Below, in pieces: positions 38,229 to 48,651 of a stretch of 64,000 nt of DNA (the first letter of the stretch is position 1; each line of letters begins with the position of its first letter). This DNA comes from Mucilaginibacter terrae (lineage in GTDB: Bacteria > Bacteroidota > Bacteroidia > Sphingobacteriales > Sphingobacteriaceae). Below the pieces are notes generated by a model that saw only the letters and a program-made list of their open reading frames with translations, was not told the origin of the DNA and did no database searches. The stretch is from the NCBI RefSeq assembly GCF_031951985.1, contig NZ_JAVLVU010000001.1:1-64000 (forward strand). Direction: 5' to 3'. A program made the position numbers and the translations under genes.

Positions 38229-38762
38229 GTGAAGAATATTTATGTTGAACACATTGATACAAGCCCAAAGCCATTTATGTAAATATTTGAAAATGAGTAA
38301 TTTGAAAGTTATTGGTGTTTGCTCATTGGCTATATCTCGTAATTCGGGCAAAAAAGCAACGAAATACGGTTAGGATGCTACTAACAACAATCGTTAACTG
38401 TGCAGCCGCACCTACACACCTTATATGATTTTTATCAACTATGCCATGATATATATAGTATTTACGGCACTGATAATTGTTGATCACCTTTTATTGATAC
38501 AGGTACTGCGGACAACGTTATTTCGTAGTAAAGCCGTTTAAAACCCCGAAATAAAGCCATCGTATAAGAATATATAGAATTTAATGTTCTGTTATTCAGT
38601 AAGTTGAATTGCGGGCATTACTCTTGGCTGTATTCAGAAAATGCATAACTAAAATTACAACACTTATTCCACCGTTACAGCCTGGTTGTAGTTATGATAT
38701 AGGCATTTAGTAAGCATACCACTTTTACGCCGTTGATCAAATAATTCTATATACCTATCCTT
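38229..38762. other. Intergenic region between two divergent genes
   Basis: AT-rich 534-base region between the SDR operon (minus) and the porin gene (plus). It must contain both promoters, but no full TAnnTTTG element was found at the expected distances. A 38-codon reading frame (38425-38541) encodes a hydrophobic peptide but has no visible ribosome site. No other gene is supported. Confidence 0.5.
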
Positions 38763-40136
38763 ATGAAAACGATCGCTTTCTCATTATTTTTCTATTTTAC
38801 TTGCTGCGCTTGTTGGGCGCAGGATGTGCCTTTCAAACCGTTACGGTACGACGAAAATTATACTTACCTGAAAAAGGATACCTCCACCAATTGGTACCAT
38901 CAGTTAAAGTTCAATCCGCTATCAAGGGACAAAGCCGTATATTTAAGTTTTGGCGGAGAGGTTCGCTACCAATACTTTTACTTTCATAACCAGGATTGGG
39001 GCGAAGCACCGGCGGATAAGAACGGTTTTATTTTAAACCGTTATTTGGGGCATGTCGATTTTCATGCAGGCAAGCATTTTCGCACATTCATTCAGTTACA
39101 AAGCAGCATGGCCAGTGGTCAGGTAGATACCCCATCACCTGTAGATCAAAACCTGCTTGATCTGCACCAGGCTTTTATTGATTACTCAATTCCCTCGGGT
39201 GCAAATAGTTTTCTAACATTAAGAGCAGGCAGGCAGGAATTATCCTATGGTTCGCAACGGTTGGTTGCCGTACGCGAAGCGCCCAACAACCGGCAAGCTT
39301 TTGATGCGGCTAAACTGATGTACGGCCACAACAACCTCAAAATCGACCTATTTTACTCTTATTATGTGCCGGCAAGGCCTGACATTTTTGATGACCGTTT
39401 AAATAAGGGAACCAAATTTTGGGGTGCTTATGGGGCATTTACTAAAATACCGGTAGTTCAAAATTTTGACCTTTATTATTTGGGCATTTATAAAAACGCA
39501 ACTTCTTTTGATGATGGCGACGGTGTGGAGACCCGTCACACCATCGGCACTCGTTTATGGGAAAACACACCTTCCTGGCAATACGACTTGGAAGGTGCTT
39601 ATCAGTTCGGCGATCTTTCAAAAGGCCGCATCTCTGCCTGGACCATGTCGGCAAATATTGCCTATACGCTCCACCGTACTAAATTTAAACCGCAGATCGG
39701 ATTGAAGACCGAAGTGATCAGCGGTGATAAAAATCATGGTGATGGCAAGCTGAATACTTTCAATCCACTATTTCCAAAAGGAGCATATTTTGGCCTTGCG
39801 GCATTGATCGGTCCTTATAATTTACTGGATGTACATCCGTACATCCAGTTTAATTTGACCAAACGGTTGGTATTTGCAGAGGACTACGATATGTTTTGGC
39901 GAATGGACCGCAATGACGGGCTCTACGCGGTTAACGGCAAATTACTTTACAGCGGCAAGTCCGGCAATTCAAAAAAGATAGGCCGCCAATTAGGCAGCGA
40001 GTTGCAATATACCTTCAACAAATTTCTTTCCTTTAAGCAGGAGCTGACCTGGTTTCATGCTGGTGATTTTTTAAAAGAGGCCGGACTGGGGGAGGACATT
40101 TTTATGGTTGGCAGTACCCTCACGCTGAAATTTTAA
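38763..40136 (+). CDS. Outer-membrane beta-barrel protein, alginate-export-like
   Basis: Protein of 457 residues with a signal peptide (MKTIAFSLFFYFTCCACWA). The mature sequence alternates hydrophobic and polar residues with many aromatic turns (YLSFGGEVRYQYFYFH, RAGRQELSYGSQRLVAVREAPNNRQ, QIGLKTEVISGDKN) and ends in a beta strand with terminal Phe (MVGSTLTLKF). This fits the alginate-export porin group, which forms 18-stranded barrels for anionic or aromatic compounds. The divergent operon of exported hydrolases suggests it imports their substrate. Confidence 0.82.
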   Translation: MKTIAFSLFFYFTCCACWAQDVPFKPLRYDENYTYLKKDTSTNWYHQLKFNPLSRDKAVYLSFGGEVRYQYFYFHNQDWGEAPADKNGFILNRYLGHVDFHAGKHFRTFIQLQSSMASGQVDTPSPVDQNLLDLHQAFIDYSIPSGANSFLTLRAGRQELSYGSQRLVAVREAPNNRQAFDAAKLMYGHNNLKIDLFYSYYVPARPDIFDDRLNKGTKFWGAYGAFTKIPVVQNFDLYYLGIYKNATSFDDGDGVETRHTIGTRLWENTPSWQYDLEGAYQFGDLSKGRISAWTMSANIAYTLHRTKFKPQIGLKTEVISGDKNHGDGKLNTFNPLFPKGAYFGLAALIGPYNLLDVHPYIQFNLTKRLVFAEDYDMFWRMDRNDGLYAVNGKLLYSGKSGNSKKIGRQLGSELQYTFNKFLSFKQELTWFHAGDFLKEAGLGEDIFMVGSTLTLKF

Positions 40137-40179
40137 AGATGATTATTCTATAAGCTTTCAAAAAACGAATATTTTAACG

Positions 40180-42158
40180 CTACACACCAAAATCTTTACG
40201 GATGCCCAGCTTTTTCATTTTTGAATTAAGCGTAGTAGGCGGCAGGTTTAATAAATGAGCCGCACCGCCTTCGCCCCAAATTTTGCCATTACACTTTTTT
40301 AATGCCGCCATAATGTGTGCACGTTCTCCGTCACTCATTGTTGTGGCTACGGGTTCAGGAGGGGCAGCGGCCGGGTGTTGCTCTAATTGCGTAGGCAGTA
40401 CCATGCTGGTGATCATGTCGTCCCGGGTAAGCAAAACGTTCCTTTCAATCAGGTTTTCCAGCTCCCGGATATTTCCCGGCCAATGATATTGTTTCATGCT
40501 TTCTCCAGTACCTGTGGGGTAATTGCACGCACGGTTTTGCCTATCTTACGGGAATAAATGTTTAAAAAGTGATTTGCCAGATCTGCCAGATCTTCTTTCC
40601 TTTCCCTTAGTGGCGGCATTACTATTGGAAAAACGTTGATGCGGTAAAAAAGATCGAGCCTGAACCGTCCCTCCGCCACTTCTTTGGTCAGGTCGCGGTT
40701 GGTTGCGGCAATAATGCGCACATCTGTTTTGATGGTGGTGCGGCCACCTATACGTTCGATCTCTTTTTCCTGAAGAACCCTGAGAAGTTTGGATTGCGAT
40801 TCGAGTGGCAGTTCACCGATCTCATCTAAAAAAATAGTTCCGGTATGCGCTTGCTCAAACTTGCCTATCTTGCGCTCATGTGCGCCGGTGAAAGCCCCTT
40901 TTTCATGGCCGAAGAGTTCTGAATCGATCAGCGAGGTTGGCAATGCAGCACAATTGATCCTGATGAAAGGCTTATCTTTCCGGAGAGACAATGAGTGTAT
41001 ACGTTCAGCTATCTTTTCCTTTCCGGTACCGCTTTCGCCCAGTATAAGCACGGAAGTGTCTGCCCGAGCTACCTGCATTACCTGATCAAATACGGTTAGC
41101 AAAAGATGGCTATTGCCAATGATACCCTGAAAAGGGCTGACCCCATCTGCTCGTTGCGAATGATTTTTGATAGAATAATTCCTTGTTTCTGACACCAGCG
41201 GGCTATCCGGAAGGCGATAGACCTTTTCTACAAAACTGTTTAAAACAGGCTGGAACTTTTCACATAATAATAAATGATCGGCCTGGTAGGCATCTGACCG
41301 GCGACTGTAAAAATTAAAATAAACCAGCTTTTCGTCACCAGCCGCTATTGGCCAGCATAAATGAGAATGTAAATGGTATGTGTCAGTTATAATGCGTTTT
41401 AACGATGGCGTGCGCAGTAACTCATCCAATTCATTTCCATCATACCAGGTCGTCATATCACTGTTAGGATCATTTAGTTTTAAACCCGCCAATTCAAGCT
41501 GCTTGTGCCTGGTTATAACCATTAACTCATTAACACCAATAACCTGGTATTCATCAAATCCAACCCTGTTAAAACCCAGTTCATAAAAAGCATTCGTTTC
41601 TTCTTGCTTTAAACCGATGGATAAATACTCAAAGGGTAGGAGAGGCTGCAGTACTTTGGCAATTTGCAGCATTTTAAGTTCCCAACTTTGCCCCTTAGCA
41701 AGTATTTCAGCTGCTTTCTTTTGTAACTGCGCCGTTTTCGTTGAGCCGTTTTCCAACAGTTGACCGTGACGATAAACCGCAATATCGAGAGCGGTCAAAA
41801 CATCCTTATCACGAAAAGGCTTGATCACAAAGCCATATGGATTGGTCGTTTTTGCAGCATCGAGTACTTTTTGATTTGAATTGGCGGATATGTATATAAA
41901 TGGAATGTTCATTTCCGAAAGCCTATGTGCCAGATCGATTCCCGTAAGCTTGCCTTTCAGATAAATGTCTAACAGGACAAATTCCGGCTTAAATTCCGTA
42001 ATAAGTTCGAGTGCCTCCTTAACGCTGTCGGCAATACCGCAAACATAGTGCCCCGAAGATCTTAAAATATTAGCCAGCACATCGGCAATGATGAATTCGT
42101 CTTCGACAATAAGTATCCGTTTATTATCCACGTTCTTCGGTTTTACTAAAAAGTTCAA
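40180..42158 (-). pseudogene. Sigma-54-dependent response regulator, split by a frameshift
   Basis: Receiver domain first (RILIVEDEFIIADVLANIL, phospho-Asp in LLDIYLKGKLTGIDL, Lys in KPFRDKD), a GAF-like region, then an AAA+ domain with Walker A GESGTGKE, the sigma-54 contact loop GAFTGA and Walker B IFLDEIGEL. The frame breaks at 40494-40503; the second frame begins MKQYHWPGNIRELENLIERN, the sensor-2 part, followed by a Fis-type helix-turn-helix (NLPPTTLNSKMKKLGI). The TGA and ATG overlap. One missing base would rejoin LEKAMKQYHWPGN. The true start is uncertain: TTG at 42158 or GTG at 42131. A broken AAA+ domain could not activate sigma-54. Confidence 0.85.
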
Positions 42159-42422
42159 TTATAAAGTTAATATTAATTGTACAGCCTTGTTAATTGCTGA
42201 TGGCCAAACTGTTTAAACAATAATATAACCATCACCGTGTTCAGAAATCTTGCCATAAAGCCCATTGGTAGCGGTTTAAGTTATGATGACGAGATAAAGC
42301 TGTAGTTTTATGATAGGTAAGAAAAATTTATAACAGAATTTAGATGAAATTGATTAGTTAAACAACGATATTCCGTTGCTGTGCAACGATATGTCGTTAC
42401 TTGCTACATGTATTTATGAGCG

Positions 42423-44621
42423 CTATGACAAATGGAACGACGTTTTAAGCACCACACCATTTTGGTTACTTATATCTAATTTGCCCCCTATCTGTTTACA
42501 CAGACCACGGATCAAATTGAAGCCCATAGAATTTGCCTGATCCAAATCAAACCCAGGCGGAAGCCCCTCGCCGTTATCAGCTATTTGCAGGAGATAATCA
42601 TTTTCACCGGTTTGTTTCAGGATGAGATGAATACCACATTGCTGTTGATGGCCAAAAGCATATTTGATGGCATTGGTGATCGCCTCATTTAATATCAATC
42701 CAATAGGTACAGCTACGCTCACCCCGAAGTTAAGCTCATCGATTTGTTTTTCAAATGTTATCCGGTTTCCCAAGTCAAAGCTTTCCTTCAGGTAATCCAC
42801 CAGTTCGTTAATATAATCCACCATATTAACCACCATATAGCTTTCAGACTGATATAGCTTTTGGTGTATGAGCGCAATAGAATGCATCCGGTGTTCGCTG
42901 TCGCGTATAGCGGCTAATGCCTGCTCATTATCTATAAATGAAGATTGCCGCTGTAGTAAACCCATCACTATTTGCAAGTTGTTTTTTACCCGGTGGTGTA
43001 CTTCTTTCAAAAGCCATTCTTTTTCTGTGATCAACTGGTTGAGTGTTTGGTTCTTCCTGCTTATTACCAGGTTGTTACGTTTATTTAAGCGATAGTTATG
43101 ATAAAGCACCAGCACAAAAAGCAGTAGTATAACAACGCAAATTATCACCAGGTTCTTTATCTTATCAGCTTGGTTCACCCGATCGCGCTGCAACTGGGTT
43201 TCTTTTTTTAAAGCCGAGATGTTCTTTAATTGCTGTTCTGTTTCATATTTAATATTCAATTCTTCAATTTGCTTATTCTTAGTTGCATTGAAAATAGAAT
43301 CGTTCATTACCTGAAACCTAAGCAGATGTTTGACGGCAGAGTGGTAATTATGTTGTGCCGAATCGACCTTGTATAGCAACAACTGAAGATCTTTTACTCT
43401 TTCTACATTACCGGTGTCGGTAGTAGTTTTTGATAAGTATGTGGCCGCCTTGTCATAGTCTTTTTTGGCAACTAAGAACTTGCAGAAATCAAACAGCGCT
43501 ATATAATATATCTCCGCATCCTTATTTGAATAAAAATCTACTACTTCTTTGTAGTACTTTTCAGCAAGTTTATATTGTTTCAAAGCGTCAAAGCAATAAG
43601 CTTTTGCCTGGGCAATATTAATCCGGGCAGCATCACCCACAGGGCCATAATCAAGTTCCAGTTTTTTAAGATAAGCCAGTCCTTCAGCTTGTTTATTTTT
43701 TTTAATTAATTGTTGTATTAAAAAGCCTGCGGTTCTGAATATATAGTCTTGCCGCATTAATAGCTTGTTTCTTAGCTCTAAGGTCTTTTTATAATAAACT
43801 ATGCTTTTGTCTGTTTGCCCCAGCGCTTGGTATATTTGTGCAAATTCACCGTAAACAGAATGTAACTCCTTAATGTCGCCTCCCGTTTTTAGTGTCCAGT
43901 TCTCACTTTCAAAGGCATAATAAAGTGCTTTGTTAAAATTAGCCTTATACCGGTAATACTTGGCCATGGCCCTGTAGGCTAACCCAATGGCTTTATGTTT
44001 GGAATTTTGATGATCATTGATCAACCTTTCACATAAGATCTTAACCGAATCGCTATTACTCAGCATTAAGTAGGTCATGGCAAACTTTACTTGTGCATCA
44101 AGTTTCTTTTCAATATTGTTTGCTTTGGTAAAGTAATACTGAGCGTTCTTCCAATAACGGAAACTTTCTGTTGGCCTTCCAATCAGTGCCGTGTTATAGG
44201 CAAGTTTTGCATAGGTATCACCGGCTTTTTCGTAATCATGGGTAAGTGTATAAAAATCAACCGCCTTTTTATAATATGCAGATCCCTGTGCATCCTTGTG
44301 CTGTAAATAAGCGATATCACCCAGCCTGCAGAGGATGCTGTGTGAATTATAATTTTTGGTTAGCTTCAACTTCTCGCTTAAAGTCAGGGCCTGGTTAAAA
44401 TAATCAATTGCCCGGTTGAATTGATTGATGTTTTCTGTAGGCTCAGTTTTAATGAAATAATACTCACCTAAATTGTAAAGCAACCTAACTCGGGTAGAAT
44501 CGTTATGGCTTGCTGAAAGCTCTTTTTTAAGCTGTTTTGCGTAGGGCGGGCCATACATTTGCGCATATCCGGCACGAGACAGGGCCAGGAGTAAGATTAA
44601 TTGCAAAAGTTTATTAGGCAT
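42423..44621 (-). CDS. TPR-containing sensor histidine kinase, HisKA_2 type
   Basis: Protein of 732 residues with a signal peptide (MPNKLLQLILLLALSRAGYA), a long TPR array (residues 60-440), one membrane helix near 500 and a cytoplasmic kinase. The phospho-acceptor motif EKEWLLKEVHHRVKNNLQIVMGLLQ is HisKA_2/HWE-like, with HATPase boxes NEAITNAIKYAFG and IADNGEGLPPGF. It lies 264 bases upstream (in transcription order) of the sigma-54 regulator, which makes that regulator a likely partner. Confidence 0.92.
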   Translation of the reverse strand: MPNKLLQLILLLALSRAGYAQMYGPPYAKQLKKELSASHNDSTRVRLLYNLGEYYFIKTEPTENINQFNRAIDYFNQALTLSEKLKLTKNYNSHSILCRLGDIAYLQHKDAQGSAYYKKAVDFYTLTHDYEKAGDTYAKLAYNTALIGRPTESFRYWKNAQYYFTKANNIEKKLDAQVKFAMTYLMLSNSDSVKILCERLINDHQNSKHKAIGLAYRAMAKYYRYKANFNKALYYAFESENWTLKTGGDIKELHSVYGEFAQIYQALGQTDKSIVYYKKTLELRNKLLMRQDYIFRTAGFLIQQLIKKNKQAEGLAYLKKLELDYGPVGDAARINIAQAKAYCFDALKQYKLAEKYYKEVVDFYSNKDAEIYYIALFDFCKFLVAKKDYDKAATYLSKTTTDTGNVERVKDLQLLLYKVDSAQHNYHSAVKHLLRFQVMNDSIFNATKNKQIEELNIKYETEQQLKNISALKKETQLQRDRVNQADKIKNLVIICVVILLLFVLVLYHNYRLNKRNNLVISRKNQTLNQLITEKEWLLKEVHHRVKNNLQIVMGLLQRQSSFIDNEQALAAIRDSEHRMHSIALIHQKLYQSESYMVVNMVDYINELVDYLKESFDLGNRITFEKQIDELNFGVSVAVPIGLILNEAITNAIKYAFGHQQQCGIHLILKQTGENDYLLQIADNGEGLPPGFDLDQANSMGFNLIRGLCKQIGGKLDISNQNGVVLKTSFHLS

Positions 44622-44988
44622 TTATTGATAAGCTGATGTGAGTATTTTGAAATTTAAATTGAATTGGCTAAACACGCCCTTCATCACCAATCTTTATCTT
44701 CCAAAACTACGAGGCTGCCATTACTTGAAATATCGATGCAATATATTGATTCTGGAAATTAATTTAAATTATCGAAGTTGGGTGGATCAAAGTATTGAGA
44801 AGCTGATATTGCTTATCAAAAGTATTTAAAATCACGAAAATATTTATAACGTATTTAAAACGGGAAATAACAGCTTACCAATCCGTATATCTACCAATTC
44901 ATTCAATGGAATTCAATCAATAAACCTGCTTCGGGTCAACTGTCACGTTTCGTTTGTAAAATTAACTTCTGCATTCACAGATGCCTTA
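44622..44988. other. Gene-free region
   Basis: AT-rich 367 bases upstream of the TPR kinase gene and downstream of the VIT1 gene. Two minus-strand TAnnTTTG matches (44702-44709 and 44817-44824) are candidate promoters for the kinase. No convincing gene is seen. Confidence 0.4.
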
Positions 44989-45711
44989 TTAAACCTTTAC
45001 ACCAAACAGATAGCCCACCAAAGCTGATAAACCCATAGCCAGCGTTCCCCAAATAACAATACGAACGATAGCTTTTTTTATGCTCGAGCCGCCCGTGAGT
45101 GCAGCTATGGTACCTAAAATGACGAGGAAAATGATCGTAAAGCCATAAAGAAAGTACTCCAGATTTTTGACGGGGGCCATCAAAATGACTAAAAGTGGCA
45201 ATACGCCGCCTGCTGTGAAAGATGCTCCGGAAGCTAATGCAGCCTGTACCGGCTTAGCCTGGCTAATATCATTGATGCCCAATTCATCCCTAACATGTGC
45301 GCCCAAGGCATCTACGTCCATTAATTCGGTAGCTACTTGTAAGGCAGTTTCTCTTTTTAGTCCCCGTTTTTCATAGATCTGAGCCAAAATCTCTAACTCT
45401 TCCTCGGGCATATCGGCAAGCTCCTGTTGCTCACGGGCAATATCGGCCTGCTCGGTATCGGTTTGTGAACTTACAGATACATATTCGCCGGCAGCCATAG
45501 ATAGTGCACCAGCCACCAAGCCCGCCACCGTTGCCAGTACAATAGGTTCTCGCACGTTGCTTGCAGCCGCAACACCAATGGCCAGGCTCGATATAGAAAT
45601 GATGCCGTCGTTAGCACCCAGCACTGCTGCCCTGAGCCAATTACTCCGGTGAATGTAGTGCTGGTTGAGATAATTGTCGATGGTGATCTTATCATTTTTG
45701 TTTGCATTCAT
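44989..45711 (-). CDS. VIT1/CCC1-family metal transporter
   Basis: Membrane protein of 240 residues, the plant VIT1 and yeast CCC1 family that moves Fe2+ or Mn2+. NWLRAAVLGANDGIISISSLAIGVAAA is the signature first helix with the metal-site Asp. AAGEYVSVSSQTDTEQADI and the metal-binding-domain-like Glu-rich helix (EELEILAQIYEKRGL) follow, then three more helices. It acts as a proton-coupled metal exporter in the inner membrane, probably against iron or manganese stress. A single gene. Confidence 0.92.
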   Translation of the reverse strand: MNANKNDKITIDNYLNQHYIHRSNWLRAAVLGANDGIISISSLAIGVAAASNVREPIVLATVAGLVAGALSMAAGEYVSVSSQTDTEQADIAREQQELADMPEEELEILAQIYEKRGLKRETALQVATELMDVDALGAHVRDELGINDISQAKPVQAALASGASFTAGGVLPLLVILMAPVKNLEYFLYGFTIIFLVILGTIAALTGGSSIKKAIVRIVIWGTLAMGLSALVGYLFGVKV

Positions 45712-45786
45712 AACCTAAGAATTATATTCTATTAATAATGATCCAATCTAAATTACCCACTTCGTTACAAACGGATATTATCCTGT

Positions 45787-47037
45787 TTAACTAAATTTCA
45801 CTTCAAAACAGTGAAAAAATGGCCGGTATGTGTACTGCAAAGAAAACCCCTGCTTAATACATATCTGCTTCAGTATAGACAGGCCCAGGCCAACACCGTC
45901 AGACTGTGGGTCCTTATAAAATCTTTCAAAGATCTGGCCTTGGGGCAATTCTCCTTTGCTGCCTGTGTTTTCAAAACGGAGTTCGCCTTCTTTAAGCTCA
46001 ATGCGTATCTCGCCGCCATTAATATTGTGCCTTATAGCATTGCTGAATAAATTGCTCAGTAAAATGTCGAATTGATATTTGTTCCCCAATATAGTGGTAT
46101 CATCAGTTAAGCAGGTTATTTTAATATGACGCTCATCAATAAGCTCTTTAAAATTATCCTTTTTTTGTTCAATAAGTTCTGCAGGTTTAAGAAGCACTTT
46201 TTCTCCAAGCAATTCATGATCGATCTTTACCAGTAACAACAGCGATTGATTGATCTTATTGAGCCGGTTAGTTGCCTTGTACAGGTCAAGTAGCGCATTA
46301 CTGTCGTTTTCGGCAAGGGTTCCTGATTGTAGCAGGGTGTCCAATTTTGAATTAATGATGGCTATGGGGGTCATCATTTCATGCGAGGCATTTTCTGTAA
46401 ATAATTTGATCTCCCTGAAATCATCCTCTATTTGCCCGGTCATTTGTTGTAAAGCTTCGTCTAACTGTTGAAATTCCGATATGTTAGTTTTTAAAGCCTT
46501 GTAACTGGCTTTCATAATATTGAAGCTTTTAATTTGATTTAATATATCGTAAAAAGGCAACCATAACTTCATTAGCAAATAGCGGTTGAATATTGCCAGT
46601 AAACCAAATAATATTACAACAGGAATAATGATGGCCCAAAATACGATCTGCACCTGACGGGACTGCGCCGCCTTAGAATTTAGGATGATAACGTGAAAGG
46701 GACTTTTTCCGAATATAATATCAGCCTTGAGATAACGTGCAAATTCGGTTTGCTTTTTCCTCGGATTGTAAAATGTGGTATCTCCTGAATATTGCTTCCT
46801 GGAGACTTTGAGAGCAGGCTTGTACTCGATGACCAGGTCAACATCCTCCGGCGGTGCAGGAAAAATATTTTTTACATGCTGGTAGTCCATGGCCTCTATC
46901 AACTCCTCCCGTAAATTTTCGTCGATCTTGCTGTTCAGCGTGTAGTTAAGGGCGTTGTAAAATAAAAAACCAATGGAAAGCAATCCAACCAGTAAAACAG
47001 CTAATAATAACCTGTTATATTTGGTAAATAAATTCAT
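45787..47037 (-). CDS. Two-component sensor histidine kinase
   Basis: Membrane kinase of 416 residues with two transmembrane helices (about residues 8-28 and 125-150) around a periplasmic sensor loop of about 95 residues. The H box is FTENASHEMMTPIAIINSKLD, the N box LLSNLFSNAIRHN and the G2 region GVGLGLSILKQI. Its ATG overlaps the stop of the response regulator gene (ATGA), so the two are translationally coupled. The stimulus is unknown; the divergent redox cluster downstream is a candidate target. Confidence 0.93.
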   Translation of the reverse strand: MNLFTKYNRLLLAVLLVGLLSIGFLFYNALNYTLNSKIDENLREELIEAMDYQHVKNIFPAPPEDVDLVIEYKPALKVSRKQYSGDTTFYNPRKKQTEFARYLKADIIFGKSPFHVIILNSKAAQSRQVQIVFWAIIIPVVILFGLLAIFNRYLLMKLWLPFYDILNQIKSFNIMKASYKALKTNISEFQQLDEALQQMTGQIEDDFREIKLFTENASHEMMTPIAIINSKLDTLLQSGTLAENDSNALLDLYKATNRLNKINQSLLLLVKIDHELLGEKVLLKPAELIEQKKDNFKELIDERHIKITCLTDDTTILGNKYQFDILLSNLFSNAIRHNINGGEIRIELKEGELRFENTGSKGELPQGQIFERFYKDPQSDGVGLGLSILKQICIKQGFSLQYTYRPFFHCFEVKFS

Positions 47038-47711
47038 ATGTCGGCAAATCGGTAACCTACGCCGTATACAGAATGGAAATAATCTTGCGCGCCGGCATCT
47101 GACAGTTTTTTGCGTACATTTTTGATATGCGTATATATAAAGTCAAAGCTGTCGGCCATGTCGGCATCATCACCCCATAAATGTTCGGCAGCGGCGCTTT
47201 TAGATATAGCCTTGCCTTTATTGTATATAAAATAAAGCAAGAGGTCATACTCCTTGCGGGTAAAATGAACTTCCTGTTCGTTCACGGTTATCATCTTGGC
47301 ATCCAGGTTAATACTTATTTCATTAAAGTTAAGCACATTTGAATACAGGTTGTTTTTACGCCTGATAATAGCAGCTATGCGCGCATTCAATTCAGAAAGA
47401 TGGAACGGCTTGATCAAATAATCATCGGCCCCCAGGTTTAAACCTGTAATGCGATCATCAAGGGCATTACGCGCAGAAATGATAATGACACCTTCTGCCT
47501 TTTTTAACGATTTAAGGTGTTGTAAAAGTTTAAAACCATTTCCATCAGGCAGCATCAGGTCAAGCAATATGCAGTCATAAGTATAAAGCGAGATCTTTTG
47601 ATAAGCCGTTTCGTAAGTTAAAGCTGTTTCGCACAAATTGCCCTCTGTAGTAAGGTAATCCTTTATAGCTGAGGATAGGCCGGGCTCGTCTTCAATGATC
47701 AGGATCTTCAT
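47034..47711 (-). CDS. OmpR-family response regulator
   Basis: Regulator of 225 residues: receiver domain (KILIIEDEPGLSSAIKDYL, phospho-Asp in DCILLDLMLPDGNG, Lys in LIKPFHL) and an OmpR-type winged helix (VHFTRKEYDLLLYFIYNKG, then SVYGVGYRFADI). It is first in an operon with the sensor kinase. It lies divergent, by 107 bases, to the cytochrome b561 gene, so it may control the redox cluster at 47819-51515. Confidence 0.95.
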   Translation of the reverse strand: MKILIIEDEPGLSSAIKDYLTTEGNLCETALTYETAYQKISLYTYDCILLDLMLPDGNGFKLLQHLKSLKKAEGVIIISARNALDDRITGLNLGADDYLIKPFHLSELNARIAAIIRRKNNLYSNVLNFNEISINLDAKMITVNEQEVHFTRKEYDLLLYFIYNKGKAISKSAAAEHLWGDDADMADSFDFIYTHIKNVRKKLSDAGAQDYFHSVYGVGYRFADI

Positions 47712-47818
47712 TGAGGAAAGTTAATCAGAAATATTGAAGATAATCTGTAGTGCTTCTTCAAAATCCCTCCAAAGTCTAATTATACTTTTATTGAATTAAA
47801 ATGGCATAACCTATTATC

Positions 47819-48493
47819 ATGGCTATTATAGAACCGGTAAAACAAGATCCGAATCAACCATCTATTACACGCAAGTACCCGATACATATTCGGTTGTGGC
47901 ACTGGTTGAATACGCTCGTGATCATGGGGTCATTGGTCACCGTTCTGATCAATAGTACCTTAATGGATAATAAAGCTACCGGAGCTATTATGACCGAACA
48001 AGCTTTAAAAGCGGGCCAGCAGTTAACCCCGGAACTCTCAAAACAGATCGCGCATGAACTGGAAGATAATGTTTGGAACGTGCATGCCTACATAGGCTTG
48101 GTATTGGTAGCGTTACTGCTTTGGCGTATCATTTACGAGATCATTTCCCCGGTGTCACAGTCGCTTTTTCGTAAGGTAAGTATTGCTCGAATAGCTTTAA
48201 AAAGTGGTGGTCATGAAGCTTACCTGGCCCGTCATGAATTAGTTGTTAAAGCGCTTTATATCGGATTTTATTTGGTGCTAATGCTAATGAGTGTTACCGG
48301 CGTGTTGTTGTTGTTTTTTAAACACGAATTGGGGCTACAAAAACCACTGGCTCATCAAATGCAGGAGTTTCATGGCTTTTGTATGTACCTGGTACTTTTA
48401 TTTATAGGAGTACACATTGTGGGTGTAATACTTGCCGAGCGTAAAAAGAGTCCCGGTATTGTATCTGATATGATCAATGGCGGCGGTAAATAG
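47819..48493 (+). CDS. Cytochrome b561-type membrane protein
   Basis: Di-haem membrane protein of 224 residues with four helices. The likely haem ligands are His28 (or His23) in PIHIRLWHWLN, His89 in VWNVHAYIG, His185 in MQEFHGFC and His199 in IGVHIVG. It would pass electrons between quinones and periplasmic or membrane partners. It is the first gene of the redox cluster (thioredoxin-like, ApbE, DUF4266, DUF3570). Confidence 0.88.
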   Translation: MAIIEPVKQDPNQPSITRKYPIHIRLWHWLNTLVIMGSLVTVLINSTLMDNKATGAIMTEQALKAGQQLTPELSKQIAHELEDNVWNVHAYIGLVLVALLLWRIIYEIISPVSQSLFRKVSIARIALKSGGHEAYLARHELVVKALYIGFYLVLMLMSVTGVLLLFFKHELGLQKPLAHQMQEFHGFCMYLVLLFIGVHIVGVILAERKKSPGIVSDMINGGGK

Positions 48494-48651
48494 CGGGGGA
48501 GGGTAGAATGATCAATGCTACAGAATATCTCCAGAATTGGATTTTATAATTACTCAAATTTTCGGGCAAACTGCGCTGATAATATAATGCGATAAGGCCT
48601 TATACCTTAACGCAGTTGAGTTTAAATAGTGGTGGTTGAATAAAGAAATTG

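Noticed and set aside
38352-38762. Sigma-54 promoter (TGGCAC-N5-TTGC) between the SDR operon and the porin
   Set aside because: A TTGGC and a later TGC occur, but the spacing is wrong. No acceptable match found in this region.
39827-39850. Palindrome around TGGATGTACATCCGTACATCCA in the porin gene
   Set aside because: Lies within coding sequence that matches the beta-barrel pattern and has no regulatory context; probably chance repetition of a codon string.
44638-44829. 63-codon frame in the gap upstream of the TPR kinase
   Set aside because: AT-rich, no motif or ribosome site, and it overlaps likely promoter elements of the minus-strand gene.
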